A stretch of DNA of 64,000 bases. It comes from Bin87 sp034423575. Lineage in GTDB: Bacteria > Chloroflexota > Dehalococcoidia > Lucifugimonadales > UBA3495. The position numbers were made by a program, and so were the translations under genes. The DNA is taken from NCBI GenBank assembly GCA_034423575.1, contig DAOUIF010000002.1, forward strand, positions 1 to 64,000, read 5' to 3'. Within the stretch, counting starts at the first letter, position 1, and each line of letters opens with the position of its first letter. Under the pieces are notes generated by a model. It saw nothing but the letters and a program-made list of their open reading frames with translations, searched no databases and had not been told where the DNA came from. Below, piece after piece: positions 44,122 through 52,791 of the stretch.

Positions 44122-45783
44122 TCACAGGCCCCCGGCGGGCTCGTATTCGCCGAAGACCTGGCGCATCACGTCGCAGATCTCGCCCAGTGTAGCGTACCGT
44201 TCTACGCACTCCATCATGGGCGGGATGGTGTTGGCGCCCTCGGAGCGAGCCGCGTCAGCCAGGCGGGCTAGGCTGATCTGAACCGCCATGTTGTCCCGCT
44301 CCCGGCGCAGTGTCTTTAGCCGCTCAACCTGCTCCGCGGCGGCCGTCGCGTCGACGCGCAGCAGTCCTGAAATCGGCGGCGCTTCGGAAACGTACCGATT
44401 CACCCCCACCACAATGCGGTCGTTTTCATCCACCTCGCGCTGGTGACGGAATGCCGCGTCGGCGATCTCCTGGACCTGGAAACCGTCCTCGATGGCCGTA
44501 ACAGCGCCGCCCATCCGGTCGATGCGCTCTATGTACTCTAGGGCGGAAGCCTCGAGGCGGTCGGTGAGGTTTTCGATGTACCAGGAACCGCCCAAGGGGT
44601 CCACCACATCGGCGGCGCCGCTTTCATGGGCCAGGATCTGCTGGGTCCGGAGGGAGAGTTGGGCCGATTCCTCGGTGGGCAGGCTCAACGCTTCATCTCG
44701 GGAATTTACGTGCAGCGACTGGGTGCCGCCCAGGACGGCCGCCAGGGCCTGGACCGTGCTCCGGATTACATTGTTGTCCGGCTGTTGGGCGGTAAGCGTC
44801 ACTCCGGCGGTCTGCGTATGGAAACGCAGCATCATGGAGCGGGGGTTTTTCACGCCGAACCGGTCCCGCATGATGTGCGCCCACAAACGCCGAGCCGCCC
44901 GGAACTTTGCCACCTCTTCGAAAAGATTATTCTGCGCGACGAAGAAGAAGGAGAGACGCGGCGCGAAATCGTCCACCGGCAAGCCTGCGTCTACGGCGGC
45001 CTGAACATAGGCGATGGCGTTGGCAAAGGTGAAAGCCAGCTCCTGGGACGCCGTGGCCCCGGCCTCCCGCATGTGGTAGCCGCTGATGCTGATCGTGTTC
45101 CAGCGCGGCACGTTCTCGGCGCAGTAGCGGAACACGTCAACCACCAGTCGCATCGACGGGCGCGGAGGGTAGGCGTAGGTGCCCCGAGCGATGTACTCCT
45201 TGAGGATGTCATTCTGCAGGGTGCCGCTCAGTTGGGCGGGAGCAACGGCTTGCTTCTTGCCGGCCGCGATATAGAGACAAAGCAGAACGGCAGCCGTGGC
45301 GTTGATGGTCATCGAGGTGCTGACCTTGTCCAGGGGAATCCCGTCGAAAAGAGTTTCCATGTCCGCCAGCGAGCAGATGGGCACGCCCACCTTTCCGACC
45401 TCGCCCTCGGCCAGCGGATGATCGCTGTCATATCCAATCTGGGTGGGCAGGTCGAATGCGACGGAAAGGCCGGTCTGGCCGTTTTCCAGGAGATAGCGGT
45501 ACCGTTCGTTGGTCGCGGCTGCGGTGGCGTAACCCGCGTATTGCCGCATGGTCCAGATCCGCCCCCGGTACATGTTGGGCTGCACCCCGCGGGTATACGG
45601 AAATTCGCCCGGGTAGCCGATAGTGTTGACATACTCGCCGCCAACGGGCGTTCCGTCCTCAGGCGTATAGACAGTGTCCAAGCCGAGGCCGGAATCGGTA
45701 GCGAATTGTTCGCGCCGCTCGGGAAAGCGCTCTGTGACGCGGGAAAGCGTGGAGTCCTGCCATTCCTGCTTATTCGTGGACAT
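44122..45783 (-). CDS. Methylmalonyl-CoA mutase large subunit
   Basis: A 553-aa catalytic TIM-barrel subunit without a B12 domain. GEFPYTRGVQPNMYRGRIWT, LSVAFDLPTQIGYDSDHPLA, ISGYHMREAGATASQELAFT and TQTAGVTLTAQQPDNNVIRS are strongly conserved mutase motifs. The cobalamin-binding partner would be the 135-aa protein at 31591-31998. ATG 45783 has GGATGGAG just upstream and gives the known N-terminus. Isobutyryl-CoA or ethylmalonyl-CoA mutase is possible, but the epimerase downstream favours methylmalonyl-CoA. Confidence 0.94.
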   Translation of the reverse strand: MSTNKQEWQDSTLSRVTERFPERREQFATDSGLGLDTVYTPEDGTPVGGEYVNTIGYPGEFPYTRGVQPNMYRGRIWTMRQYAGYATAAATNERYRYLLENGQTGLSVAFDLPTQIGYDSDHPLAEGEVGKVGVPICSLADMETLFDGIPLDKVSTSMTINATAAVLLCLYIAAGKKQAVAPAQLSGTLQNDILKEYIARGTYAYPPRPSMRLVVDVFRYCAENVPRWNTISISGYHMREAGATASQELAFTFANAIAYVQAAVDAGLPVDDFAPRLSFFFVAQNNLFEEVAKFRAARRLWAHIMRDRFGVKNPRSMMLRFHTQTAGVTLTAQQPDNNVIRSTVQALAAVLGGTQSLHVNSRDEALSLPTEESAQLSLRTQQILAHESGAADVVDPLGGSWYIENLTDRLEASALEYIERIDRMGGAVTAIEDGFQVQEIADAAFRHQREVDENDRIVVGVNRYVSEAPPISGLLRVDATAAAEQVERLKTLRRERDNMAVQISLARLADAARSEGANTIPPMMECVERYATLGEICDVMRQVFGEYEPAGGL

Positions 45784-45925
45784 GATGCTCCATCCGGTTG
45801 GAGATTGGGGTCGTCGCGCCATTCTATCACCGGCAGCCCGCAAGCTCCCGACGATCCGGTCTACACAGACTAGCAGGGCGTCAGCCGGCCCGACGCCCTG
45901 CAAATTGATCGGAACGCGGCCCGAA

Positions 45926-46585
45926 CTAATCGCTGGTGAAAGCGTAGTCAGTGGGGCGCATGATCGAATGACGGGAGACGCGCACGATAGGCCCATCCAC
46001 CTCGCTGGCGGCGCGCGCCTTGTTCCAATCCGGGTCGGCCTGGAAGGACCGCCAACTCTTCTCGCGATCACCGAGGCTGGGATAGCCCAACATGTAGACC
46101 AGGACGTTATTTACGCCCACGTCTTCCGACCAATAGCCGATGTTCTCGATTCCGTGCTTCTCGAACAGACCGATCGTGTGGTTGGCAAAGCGGTTGTGCA
46201 CATCGGGCAGGCGGCCGGGCATGGCCTCGTAGATCCGCAGTTCCTGGACGGCGGTGGAAATCTTGGGCTGTGGGGAGTACGGCGTGAGGCGGAGGAACCG
46301 GTTGGTCACGGCGTCGACCAACGGGCCGTTGGCCTCGGTCTGCTTGCGCACTTCCAGCCAATCCGGATCGCTGCCAAACGTGGCCCAGCGTGATTCGCGG
46401 TCCGCCATGCTGTCGAAAACGTTGATGTAGGTCAGGCGGTTGCTGCGGCCGATTTCATCGGTCCAAAAGCCGAGGTATTTCACGCCGTGCTTGCGGAACA
46501 GGGCGCAGGTATGATTGGCAAACCGACCGCTGATATCAGGCAAACGACCGGCGACGGCGTCGTAAATGCGGAGTTCGTAAAGCAT
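45926..46585 (-). CDS. Two-domain NIPSNAP family protein
   Basis: A 219-aa protein made of two similar halves. MLYELRIYDAVAGRLPDISG and VQELRIYEAMPGRLPDVHNR start the two dimeric alpha-beta barrel repeats, and each continues with RFANHT, a GxW strand and a W-x-x-F segment (ESRWATFGSDPDW, EKSWRSFQADPDW). NIPSNAP proteins are uncharacterised in bacteria. ATG 46585 follows GGAGAG. It lies 142 bases upstream of the mutase gene on the same strand; a role in CoA metabolism is only positional. Confidence 0.9.
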   Translation of the reverse strand: MLYELRIYDAVAGRLPDISGRFANHTCALFRKHGVKYLGFWTDEIGRSNRLTYINVFDSMADRESRWATFGSDPDWLEVRKQTEANGPLVDAVTNRFLRLTPYSPQPKISTAVQELRIYEAMPGRLPDVHNRFANHTIGLFEKHGIENIGYWSEDVGVNNVLVYMLGYPSLGDREKSWRSFQADPDWNKARAASEVDGPIVRVSRHSIMRPTDYAFTSD

Positions 46586-46939
46586 CGCTTCTCTCCTTCC
46601 GGGTGTTGGGGGTGACCACCTCAATCGGTGCGGCGGGAACCGTCTGGCGACCGGCCGCTGCTGCCGGTAGTATAGCACCGGGCCGACAAAATGCGGGTCA
46701 ATCCACATCGCGGTAGCCGTCCGTAGAATAAGCGACGCCGGTCGCGAAGGAGGGCGGCTTGTCTTGGGTTCGGCGTTCCCGCCACGCCGGCGTCACCTGA
46801 AAAGCGAGCCTGCAAAAACCCTTAACAATGTTGTGTTTAGACTTTGGGCCATCCGAAACCCATCCCCGCCAAGCCGGGTGACAATGGCATAAGGGCTGCC
46901 GGCCCTTCCACTGATACAACTGGAGAGGAGTTGAGTAAC
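46586..46939. other. Gene-free stretch upstream of the HtrA gene
   Basis: About 350 bases between the divergent NIPSNAP and HtrA genes. No convincing coding frame or hairpin is visible. A clear -35/-10 pair was not found by eye. Confidence 0.45.
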
Positions 46940-48241
46940 GTGAACATCGGGATCAATCCTTTCGCGATACGGCGAGGCCATTTGTCCGTTTCGGCCATCG
47001 CCGTGACGTTGGCCGTCACGTTGGCGTGCAACCAGCCCACTCCCACTCCTCTGGCAACCGTTGAGTTGACACCCCCTGCTGTAAACACGGCATCGCCGCC
47101 GGCCAATGCGGCCACGCTGGCCCCACCCCAAGCGGTTGAATCGGAGGCCGCGCCTGCGGCCGAACAGTCCGTCCAGAGCGGAACTCCGGAAACTGAAGCC
47201 CTAATGTCTTCTGCAGCCGTGGTGGCCGCGCAGGACGAGGTGATGGCCGGCATCTACGACCGAACCGTTCCATCGGTGGTCGGCCTGCGGGTGATCAAAT
47301 CGATAACGATAGGCGGTACCGCGCCGGGCATGCCTCAAGGAGACTTCCTGTCGCGCGCTGCCGGATCGGGGTTCGTCTGGGATGACGAGGGACACGTGGT
47401 CACCAACAAGCACGTGATTGATGGGGCGGACCGGATCATCGTCGTGATGAGCGATGGAGTCCAGACGGACGCGGAGTTGGTCGGCGACGATCCGGATTCG
47501 GATCTGGCGGTCATAAAAATCACCGACGACACGGTGCGCCCGCCGGGCATCGCTTTGGGGGACAGCGACTCAATCAAACCGGGCCAGCTGGCGGTGGCCA
47601 TCGGCGATCCATTCTCGCGCGGATTCTCGATGACCTCGGGCATCATCAGTGCCGTAGGCAGGACCATCAATCCGACCGACAGTAATTTCTCGGTGCCCCG
47701 TGTGGTGCAGCATGACGCGGCCACAAATCCCGGGAATTCGGGCGGACCACTCCTGAATCGGGACGGCGAAGTGGTCGCCATCAACACTCAGATCATCAGC
47801 GAGACGGGCGCGTTTTCCGGTGTGGGCCTGGCCATACCAGTAAACCTCGCCAAACTGGTGGCGCCGGCGCTCATAGCCGACGGCCGCTACGAGTACCCGT
47901 TCATCGGCATCCGCGGCGTCTCGTTGAGCCCGGATATTGCCCGCGCGATGGATCTGCCGGCCGAAACGCGAGGTGCTCTGGTGCTGGCGGTGGGGACGGG
48001 AACTGCCGCAGAAGAGGCCGGTTTGCGAGCGTCCGACCGGCTCACCATGATCAATGGAGCGGAACTGCCCATCGGCGGGGACATCATCACCGCGATGAAC
48101 GGCACGCCGATGACAGGAATGGACGACGTGGTGGCATACACCGTCGAGCACACTCAACCGGGCGACACCGTCCAATTCACCATCATGCGTGACGGGGAAG
48201 AAATGCAGATGGAAGTCACCATGCGAGCGCGGCCGGAATAG
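46940..48241 (+). CDS. HtrA/Deg-type serine protease, lipoprotein
   Basis: A 433-aa secreted protease. A signal peptide ends in the lipobox VTLAC, so the enzyme is membrane-tethered outside the cell. A Pro/Thr/Ala-rich linker of about 70 residues follows. The trypsin-like domain has its full triad: His in VVTNKHVIDGA, Asp in DPDSDLAVIKI and Ser in ATNPGNSGGPLLN. One PDZ domain ends the protein (GIRGVSLSPDIARAMD, GLRASDRLTMINGAELP). It is likely an envelope stress or quality-control protease. GTG 46940 has GAGGAG 9 bases upstream. A strong terminator follows. Confidence 0.93.
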   Translation: MNIGINPFAIRRGHLSVSAIAVTLAVTLACNQPTPTPLATVELTPPAVNTASPPANAATLAPPQAVESEAAPAAEQSVQSGTPETEALMSSAAVVAAQDEVMAGIYDRTVPSVVGLRVIKSITIGGTAPGMPQGDFLSRAAGSGFVWDDEGHVVTNKHVIDGADRIIVVMSDGVQTDAELVGDDPDSDLAVIKITDDTVRPPGIALGDSDSIKPGQLAVAIGDPFSRGFSMTSGIISAVGRTINPTDSNFSVPRVVQHDAATNPGNSGGPLLNRDGEVVAINTQIISETGAFSGVGLAIPVNLAKLVAPALIADGRYEYPFIGIRGVSLSPDIARAMDLPAETRGALVLAVGTGTAAEEAGLRASDRLTMINGAELPIGGDIITAMNGTPMTGMDDVVAYTVEHTQPGDTVQFTIMRDGEEMQMEVTMRARPE

Positions 48242-48259
48242 GGTTCCAGCCGGAGGGTA

Positions 48260-48303
48260 CAAAAAACCGACGGCATCGGCCATGATGCCGTCGGTCATTT
48301 TTC
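48260..48303. terminator. Bidirectional rho-independent terminator after the HtrA gene
   Basis: The arms ACCGACGGCATC (48266-48277) and GATGCCGTCGGT (48284-48295) pair over 12 bases with a 6-base loop. The right side is followed by CATTTTT and the left is preceded by AAAAAA, so it can stop both the protease transcript and the tRNA transcript reading the other way. Confidence 0.93.
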
Positions 48304-48307
48304 CCGG

Positions 48308-48383
48308 TGGCGCGCCTGGCAGGACTCGAACCCGCAACCCCTGGGTCCGAAGCCCAGTGCTCTGTCCATTGAGCTACAGGCGC
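48308..48383 (-). tRNA. tRNA-Arg (anticodon TCG)
   Basis: On the minus strand: acceptor GCGCCTG pairs with CAGGCGC, discriminator G, encoded CCA. The D arm is GCTCAATGGACAGAGC, the anticodon loop CTTCGGA gives TCG, and the T arm has GGGTTCGAGTCC. It is 76 bases with CCA. Confidence 0.95.
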
Positions 48384-48412
48384 AATTCCCTGGATACTGA
48401 ATGCGTTATCAG

Positions 48413-48490
48413 TGGGGCGAGCAACGGGATTCGAACCCGTGATCTCCTGTGCCACAGACAGGCGCCTTAGGCCACTTGGCTATGCTCGCC
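48413..48490 (-). tRNA. tRNA-His (anticodon GTG)
   Basis: On the minus strand: the stem CCTGT/ACAGG holds the loop CTGTGGC, giving GTG. The His-specific G(-1) at 48490 can pair with C73 at 48416, and CCA is encoded at 48413-48415. The T arm has GGGTTCGAATCC. It lies 29 bases upstream of tRNA-Arg(TCG), so the two are probably one transcript. Confidence 0.95.
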
Positions 48491-48707
48491 GTGATGCTAC
48501 CGGCTGGCGCCGGAATGGGTTTCGAGGTTAGCATACATCATCAATTCGGACAATACACCGAACCCCCCACAATTGAACGGCGTCGGGGGATTGGATAAAA
48601 TCGCTGCGTGCAGAGCCGGTAATATCTCGGCAAACGACTTTGGGGCAAACTGATTCCGGTCAGTATCTCGTAATCCCCTTGATCCTGAGAACTGATCCGG
48701 AGGACTT

Positions 48708-50501
48708 ATGATGCGCAAGACGTTCAAAATACTGTTGATGGGGGCCATTTTGGCCGCACTGGTCGGTTTGCTGGCGTGCGGCGGCGGTGAGGAACCGCAG
48801 GCGGCCGCGCCCGAACCCACGGCGGCTCCCACCGCGACTTCCGTTCCGGACACGCAGGCCACGGTGCCAAGTGAGGCTCCGACACCGACCGCGCAAGCAA
48901 TGACGGCAGCCGGGGGAAGCCGCGCACCCTCGGCGGACCTGACTTTTGATGACCGGCCACCGCAGGGCGGAACCCTGGTGCGCCTGTTCGCCGATCCGCC
49001 GACGTTGGACCCTCACCTGGCAGGGGACGTTACATCCAGCGTGATCATCAACGAGATATTCAGTGGCCTGGTGACGCTGAGCCTGGACTACCAGCCGGTA
49101 TTGGACTTGGCTGAACACCTGTCCATCAGCGAAGACGGGCTGGTCTACACGTTTGCCCTGCGAGAGAGCGCCAAATTTCACGACGGCAAACCGGTGACGG
49201 CCCACGATGTCAAGTGGTCCATAGAGCGCGCCGCCGACCCCGACACTCTTTCGCAAACGGCGGAGACCTACCTGGGAGATATCATCGGCGTCAAAGACAA
49301 ACTATGCACCGTGGAGCAGGAAGCCGAGGGCGAATGCCAGCAAGCCGATGAGGTCCGTGGAGTGCGGGTGGTCGACGACCACACGGTAGAGTTCACCATA
49401 GACGCGCCAAAGTCCTATTTCCTGGCGAAACTGTCGTATCCCACGGCTTTCGTACTCGACCAGGATCAGGTTACGGAGGACGGATCCTGGCTGGAGCAGC
49501 CGAACGGCACCGGTCCTTTCAAACTCGCCACCTACGAAATTGGTGAATTGATCATTCTGCAGCGGAACGAGCTGTACCACCTGGGACCACCGCACATTGA
49601 GAGCGTGCATATGATCCTCAGCGGCGGCTCCGCGATGATCATGTACGAGAACGATGAGATTCACCTGACGGGAGTTGGCTTGGACGACCTGCCGCGGCTG
49701 CTGGACCCCAGTGACCCGTTGCATCCCGAACTGCACCGTTCACCGCAGGACTTTGACGTGTTCTACATCGGCCTGAACGTAGCGGAACCGCCTTTCGACG
49801 ACCCCAAAGTGCGCCAGGCGTTGAACTACGCAATAGACCTGCAAAGCATCGCGGATAACGTCCTGGACGGCCGAGTGTCGCCGGCGACGGGGGTGATACC
49901 GCCGGGGTTCCCGTCTCACACCGAGAACCTGCGCAGCTACGAATACAACCCCGACCTGGCGCGGGAACTCATCCAGAGCTCAACCTACGCCGATGCGCTG
50001 GCCTCGGGCGATTTCCCACGGATCACGCTGACCATTTCCGGCAGCTTCGGAGCGGCTATTCCTACCTACCTCGAAGTCATTCTGGAACAATGGCGTCAGG
50101 AGCTTGGGATCGAGGTCGAGATCCAGCAGACGGAATGGGCAACGTTCCTGCAGGACGTGAACGACAAGAAGTACCAGATGTTCTCTCTCGGCTGGATCGC
50201 GGACTATCCCGACCCACAGAACTTCCTGGATGTGCTGCTGCACTCTGAAAGCCAGAGCAACCACACCAACTACGCCAATCCAGAGGTCGACCGGCTACTC
50301 GAGGAAGCCCGCACGGAACGAGACCGGGACCGGCGGTTCGAGCTGTACAACCAGGTCGAGCAGATGATTCTGGACGACGCGCCTTGGGTCTGGACGTGGT
50401 TCAGCGGGGAAGGCTACGCTCTGATCAAGCCGGAAGTTTCCGACTACTTCCTGTTGCAGATGAGCATCCCCAAGTACCGGTACGTGTACTTCAACCAGTA
50501 G
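48708..50501 (+). CDS. Peptide ABC transporter substrate-binding lipoprotein
   Basis: A 597-aa family-5 binding protein. A short basic N-terminus, hydrophobic segment and lipobox GLLAC give a lipoprotein. A Pro/Thr/Ala linker runs to about residue 80. GGTLVRLFADPPTLDPHLAG, YTFALRESAKFHDGKPVTAH and NPDLARELIQSSTYADAL are typical. A Cys pair near residues 203-213 (CTVEQEAEGEC) could form a disulphide. ATG 48708 follows CCGGAGG. It is followed by two permease genes, so this is the binding component of that importer; the ligand is unknown. Confidence 0.94.
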   Translation: MMRKTFKILLMGAILAALVGLLACGGGEEPQAAAPEPTAAPTATSVPDTQATVPSEAPTPTAQAMTAAGGSRAPSADLTFDDRPPQGGTLVRLFADPPTLDPHLAGDVTSSVIINEIFSGLVTLSLDYQPVLDLAEHLSISEDGLVYTFALRESAKFHDGKPVTAHDVKWSIERAADPDTLSQTAETYLGDIIGVKDKLCTVEQEAEGECQQADEVRGVRVVDDHTVEFTIDAPKSYFLAKLSYPTAFVLDQDQVTEDGSWLEQPNGTGPFKLATYEIGELIILQRNELYHLGPPHIESVHMILSGGSAMIMYENDEIHLTGVGLDDLPRLLDPSDPLHPELHRSPQDFDVFYIGLNVAEPPFDDPKVRQALNYAIDLQSIADNVLDGRVSPATGVIPPGFPSHTENLRSYEYNPDLARELIQSSTYADALASGDFPRITLTISGSFGAAIPTYLEVILEQWRQELGIEVEIQQTEWATFLQDVNDKKYQMFSLGWIADYPDPQNFLDVLLHSESQSNHTNYANPEVDRLLEEARTERDRDRRFELYNQVEQMILDDAPWVWTWFSGEGYALIKPEVSDYFLLQMSIPKYRYVYFNQ

Positions 50502-50522
50502 GATCCTCGCGGATCACGGCGT

Positions 50523-50546
50523 AGGGGCGGATAGTCAATCGCCCCT
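50523..50546. repeat. GGGGCG hairpin between binding-protein and permease genes
   Basis: AGGGGCG (50523-50529) and CGCCCCT (50540-50546) are inverted repeats around a 10-base loop. A similar hairpin lies at 57726-57751. Between a binding protein and its permeases it may lower read-through and protect the upstream mRNA. Confidence 0.6.
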
Positions 50547-50579
50547 GCAATTTACGCCTCCAAGAACGGGCGGTTACGG

Positions 50580-51527
50580 ATGGGCACATACGCGGCGAGA
50601 CGACTGATATGGTTGCCGTTCCTGTTGATCATCGTCACGTTCGTGACGTTCGCCCTGCTGCGCGTTGGACCTGGAGATCCCGTCCAGGTTTGGTTGGGCC
50701 AGCACCAGAACGACGAGGTGCGCGATCGACTGAGGGCGCAACTTGGACTGGATGACCCGCTGGTTGTTCAGTACGTTCGGTACATCGAGGGCGTGGTGAC
50801 CCGCCTGGATTTCGGCGAGAGTTTTCAGTTCCGCGGCAAATCCGTCGGCGAACTCCTGGCGAAGCGCATTCCCGTTTCCCTGCAGCTGAACCTGGCGGCG
50901 ATCATCATCACACTGGGGGTCGGCATACCCGTGGGCCTCTATGCCGCTCTTCGCCAGGGCACGGGCGTCGACAACGTGGTCGTGGCGATAGCGCTGGCGT
51001 TCCAATCGCTGCCGGTGTTCATCACGGCTCCAGTCCTGCTCCTCGTGTTCGCTTTATACCTGGACGTCCTGCCCACCAGCGGTTGGGACGGGTTCTTTTC
51101 GCCGAAAATCGTGCTGCCGGCAACGGTGATGGGCGTGCCGGGCATCGCGATTGTGGTCCGCCTGGTCAGGGCCAGCGTGCTGGACGTCCTCGGGCAGGAC
51201 TACATCCGCACCGCGCGAGCCAAGGGTTTGTCCGAGGCGATCGTTCGCTGGCGTCACATTCTGCGCAACGCAATGATCCCGGTGGTCACCAGCTTCGGGT
51301 TCACCATCGCGGGTCTGGCCGGCGGGACCTTCATCGTAGAAATTTACTTCGGCATACCGGGGGTGGGCTTCTTCACCATCAACTCACTTTTTGCCAGGGA
51401 TTACCCAGTGATAATGGCGTTCGCCATCGTCTCCACCACCCTGTTCATGCTGGCCAATTTGATCGTCGACCTGATGTACCCACTGCTGGACCCGAGGATC
51501 AGGCTGGGAGCGGGAAATGTTACCTGA
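50580..51527 (+). CDS. Peptide ABC transporter permease (DppB-like)
   Basis: A 315-aa inner-membrane protein with about six spans. ARRLIWLPFLLIIVTFVTFA is the first span, followed by LLRVGPGDPVQVWLG, the usual GDP region of DppB/OppB proteins. The ATPase-contact EAA loop is IRTARAKGLSEAIVRWRHIL, with RNAMIPVVTSFG after it. It pairs with the permease starting at 51517; the two genes overlap by 11 bases. Confidence 0.94.
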   Translation: MGTYAARRLIWLPFLLIIVTFVTFALLRVGPGDPVQVWLGQHQNDEVRDRLRAQLGLDDPLVVQYVRYIEGVVTRLDFGESFQFRGKSVGELLAKRIPVSLQLNLAAIIITLGVGIPVGLYAALRQGTGVDNVVVAIALAFQSLPVFITAPVLLLVFALYLDVLPTSGWDGFFSPKIVLPATVMGVPGIAIVVRLVRASVLDVLGQDYIRTARAKGLSEAIVRWRHILRNAMIPVVTSFGFTIAGLAGGTFIVEIYFGIPGVGFFTINSLFARDYPVIMAFAIVSTTLFMLANLIVDLMYPLLDPRIRLGAGNVT

Positions 51528-52578
51528 CCGGTCCGGTCCGCGGGCGCACGAACACGGTCATACGCAGCGCCGCGACGACGAGCTGCGGGGAATGGACTGG
51601 TCGGAGAACGACCTGGCCGTTGACCGGCGTCTGGAACTGGACGACGAACCGAGCCGGGGCCACAGCTACTGGAGCCTGTCGGTACGCCGCCTCTTCAGGA
51701 AGAAGCTGGCGGTGGTGTGCCTTTCCATCATCCTGGTGATGTACGTGGGAGCGCTGCTTTCGCCGTTGATCACCCCCTACGAGTACACCGCCCAGGACCT
51801 GTCGCAGAGCCGGGCCAAACCCACTTTGGCCCATCCATTCGGGGCGGATCGCCTGGGGCGGGACATGATGACCCGGGTGATTTACGGGCTGCGAACCACG
51901 GTCATCATCACGATCATATCCCTGCTGGGCGGGACCCTGGTCCTGGGCATCGTCCTGGGTTTGCTCAGCGGATATATGGGCCGGTGGGTCGACTCGGTTA
52001 TCATGCGCACCGGAGAGGTCACGTCATCGTTTCCAGACATCATTCTCATCCTTATATTCGTGGCGGCGCTCAAACCCAGACTTGTGGGTTTGGTACAGCA
52101 ATTCGAAGACGCCACCGGCATCGATTGGATCCTGCGGCTGGGGATACTGGATTACGCGATCATATCGTTCGCCCTGTCAATTTTCGGGTGGTTCGGAATG
52201 GCGAGGCTGGTCCGCGGCCAGGTACTCCAGGCGCGCGAGAGCCAGTACACCGAAGCGGCGCTGGTGGCCGGCGCTTCGACAGCGCGCATACTCCGCGCCC
52301 ACGTGCTTCCGAATATCCTGAGCCCCCTGATCGTGTCTATATCCGCGGGGTTGGCCGGCGTAGCGGGGTCTGAGTTGGTGCTCAGCTGGATCGGGATCGG
52401 GGTTCAGCCGCCAGTTCCGAGTTTGGGACGGATGATGTTCGAAAACGGCAGTATCCAGGTTTTGCGAAATGAGCCTCACCTGCTACTGTTCCCCATCGGC
52501 ACGGTGACGCTGCTGTTCTTCTGTTTCAACATCCTTGGCGACGCCGTGAACGATGCTTTCAACCCCAGGGCGCGTTAA
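51517..52578 (+). CDS. Peptide ABC transporter permease (DppC-like)
   Basis: A 353-aa permease. A polar, charged N-terminal extension of about 50 residues precedes the first span (KKLAVVCLSIILVMYVGALL). HPFGADRLGRDMMTRVIYGL is the conserved DppC/OppC periplasmic motif. The EAA loop is YTEAALVAGASTARILRAHV. ATG 51517 overlaps the upstream permease; ATG 51592 would remove 25 residues and is a possible alternative. No ATPase gene follows, so the importer must use one from elsewhere, such as 40398-41381. Confidence 0.93.
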   Translation: MLPDRSGPRAHEHGHTQRRDDELRGMDWSENDLAVDRRLELDDEPSRGHSYWSLSVRRLFRKKLAVVCLSIILVMYVGALLSPLITPYEYTAQDLSQSRAKPTLAHPFGADRLGRDMMTRVIYGLRTTVIITIISLLGGTLVLGIVLGLLSGYMGRWVDSVIMRTGEVTSSFPDIILILIFVAALKPRLVGLVQQFEDATGIDWILRLGILDYAIISFALSIFGWFGMARLVRGQVLQARESQYTEAALVAGASTARILRAHVLPNILSPLIVSISAGLAGVAGSELVLSWIGIGVQPPVPSLGRMMFENGSIQVLRNEPHLLLFPIGTVTLLFFCFNILGDAVNDAFNPRAR

Positions 52579-52791
52579 TCTACCTGCGGGCTTGCGCTCG
52601 CAAGATGTTTCATAGTTCGGCATCGCGTATGGATCGTGCCAAACGCCCGACGCGGCAGCTGGGCTCTCAATGACAGTCGTTGGGGGTTGGACGTGGGGGG
52701 CAAATTGCTAATGCGCAACCCCTGTGCTAACGTTTATGATACCCATCGGCTTGCATAATCGATCGGGCAGTTGGAAGCGAGGACAGGGGCG

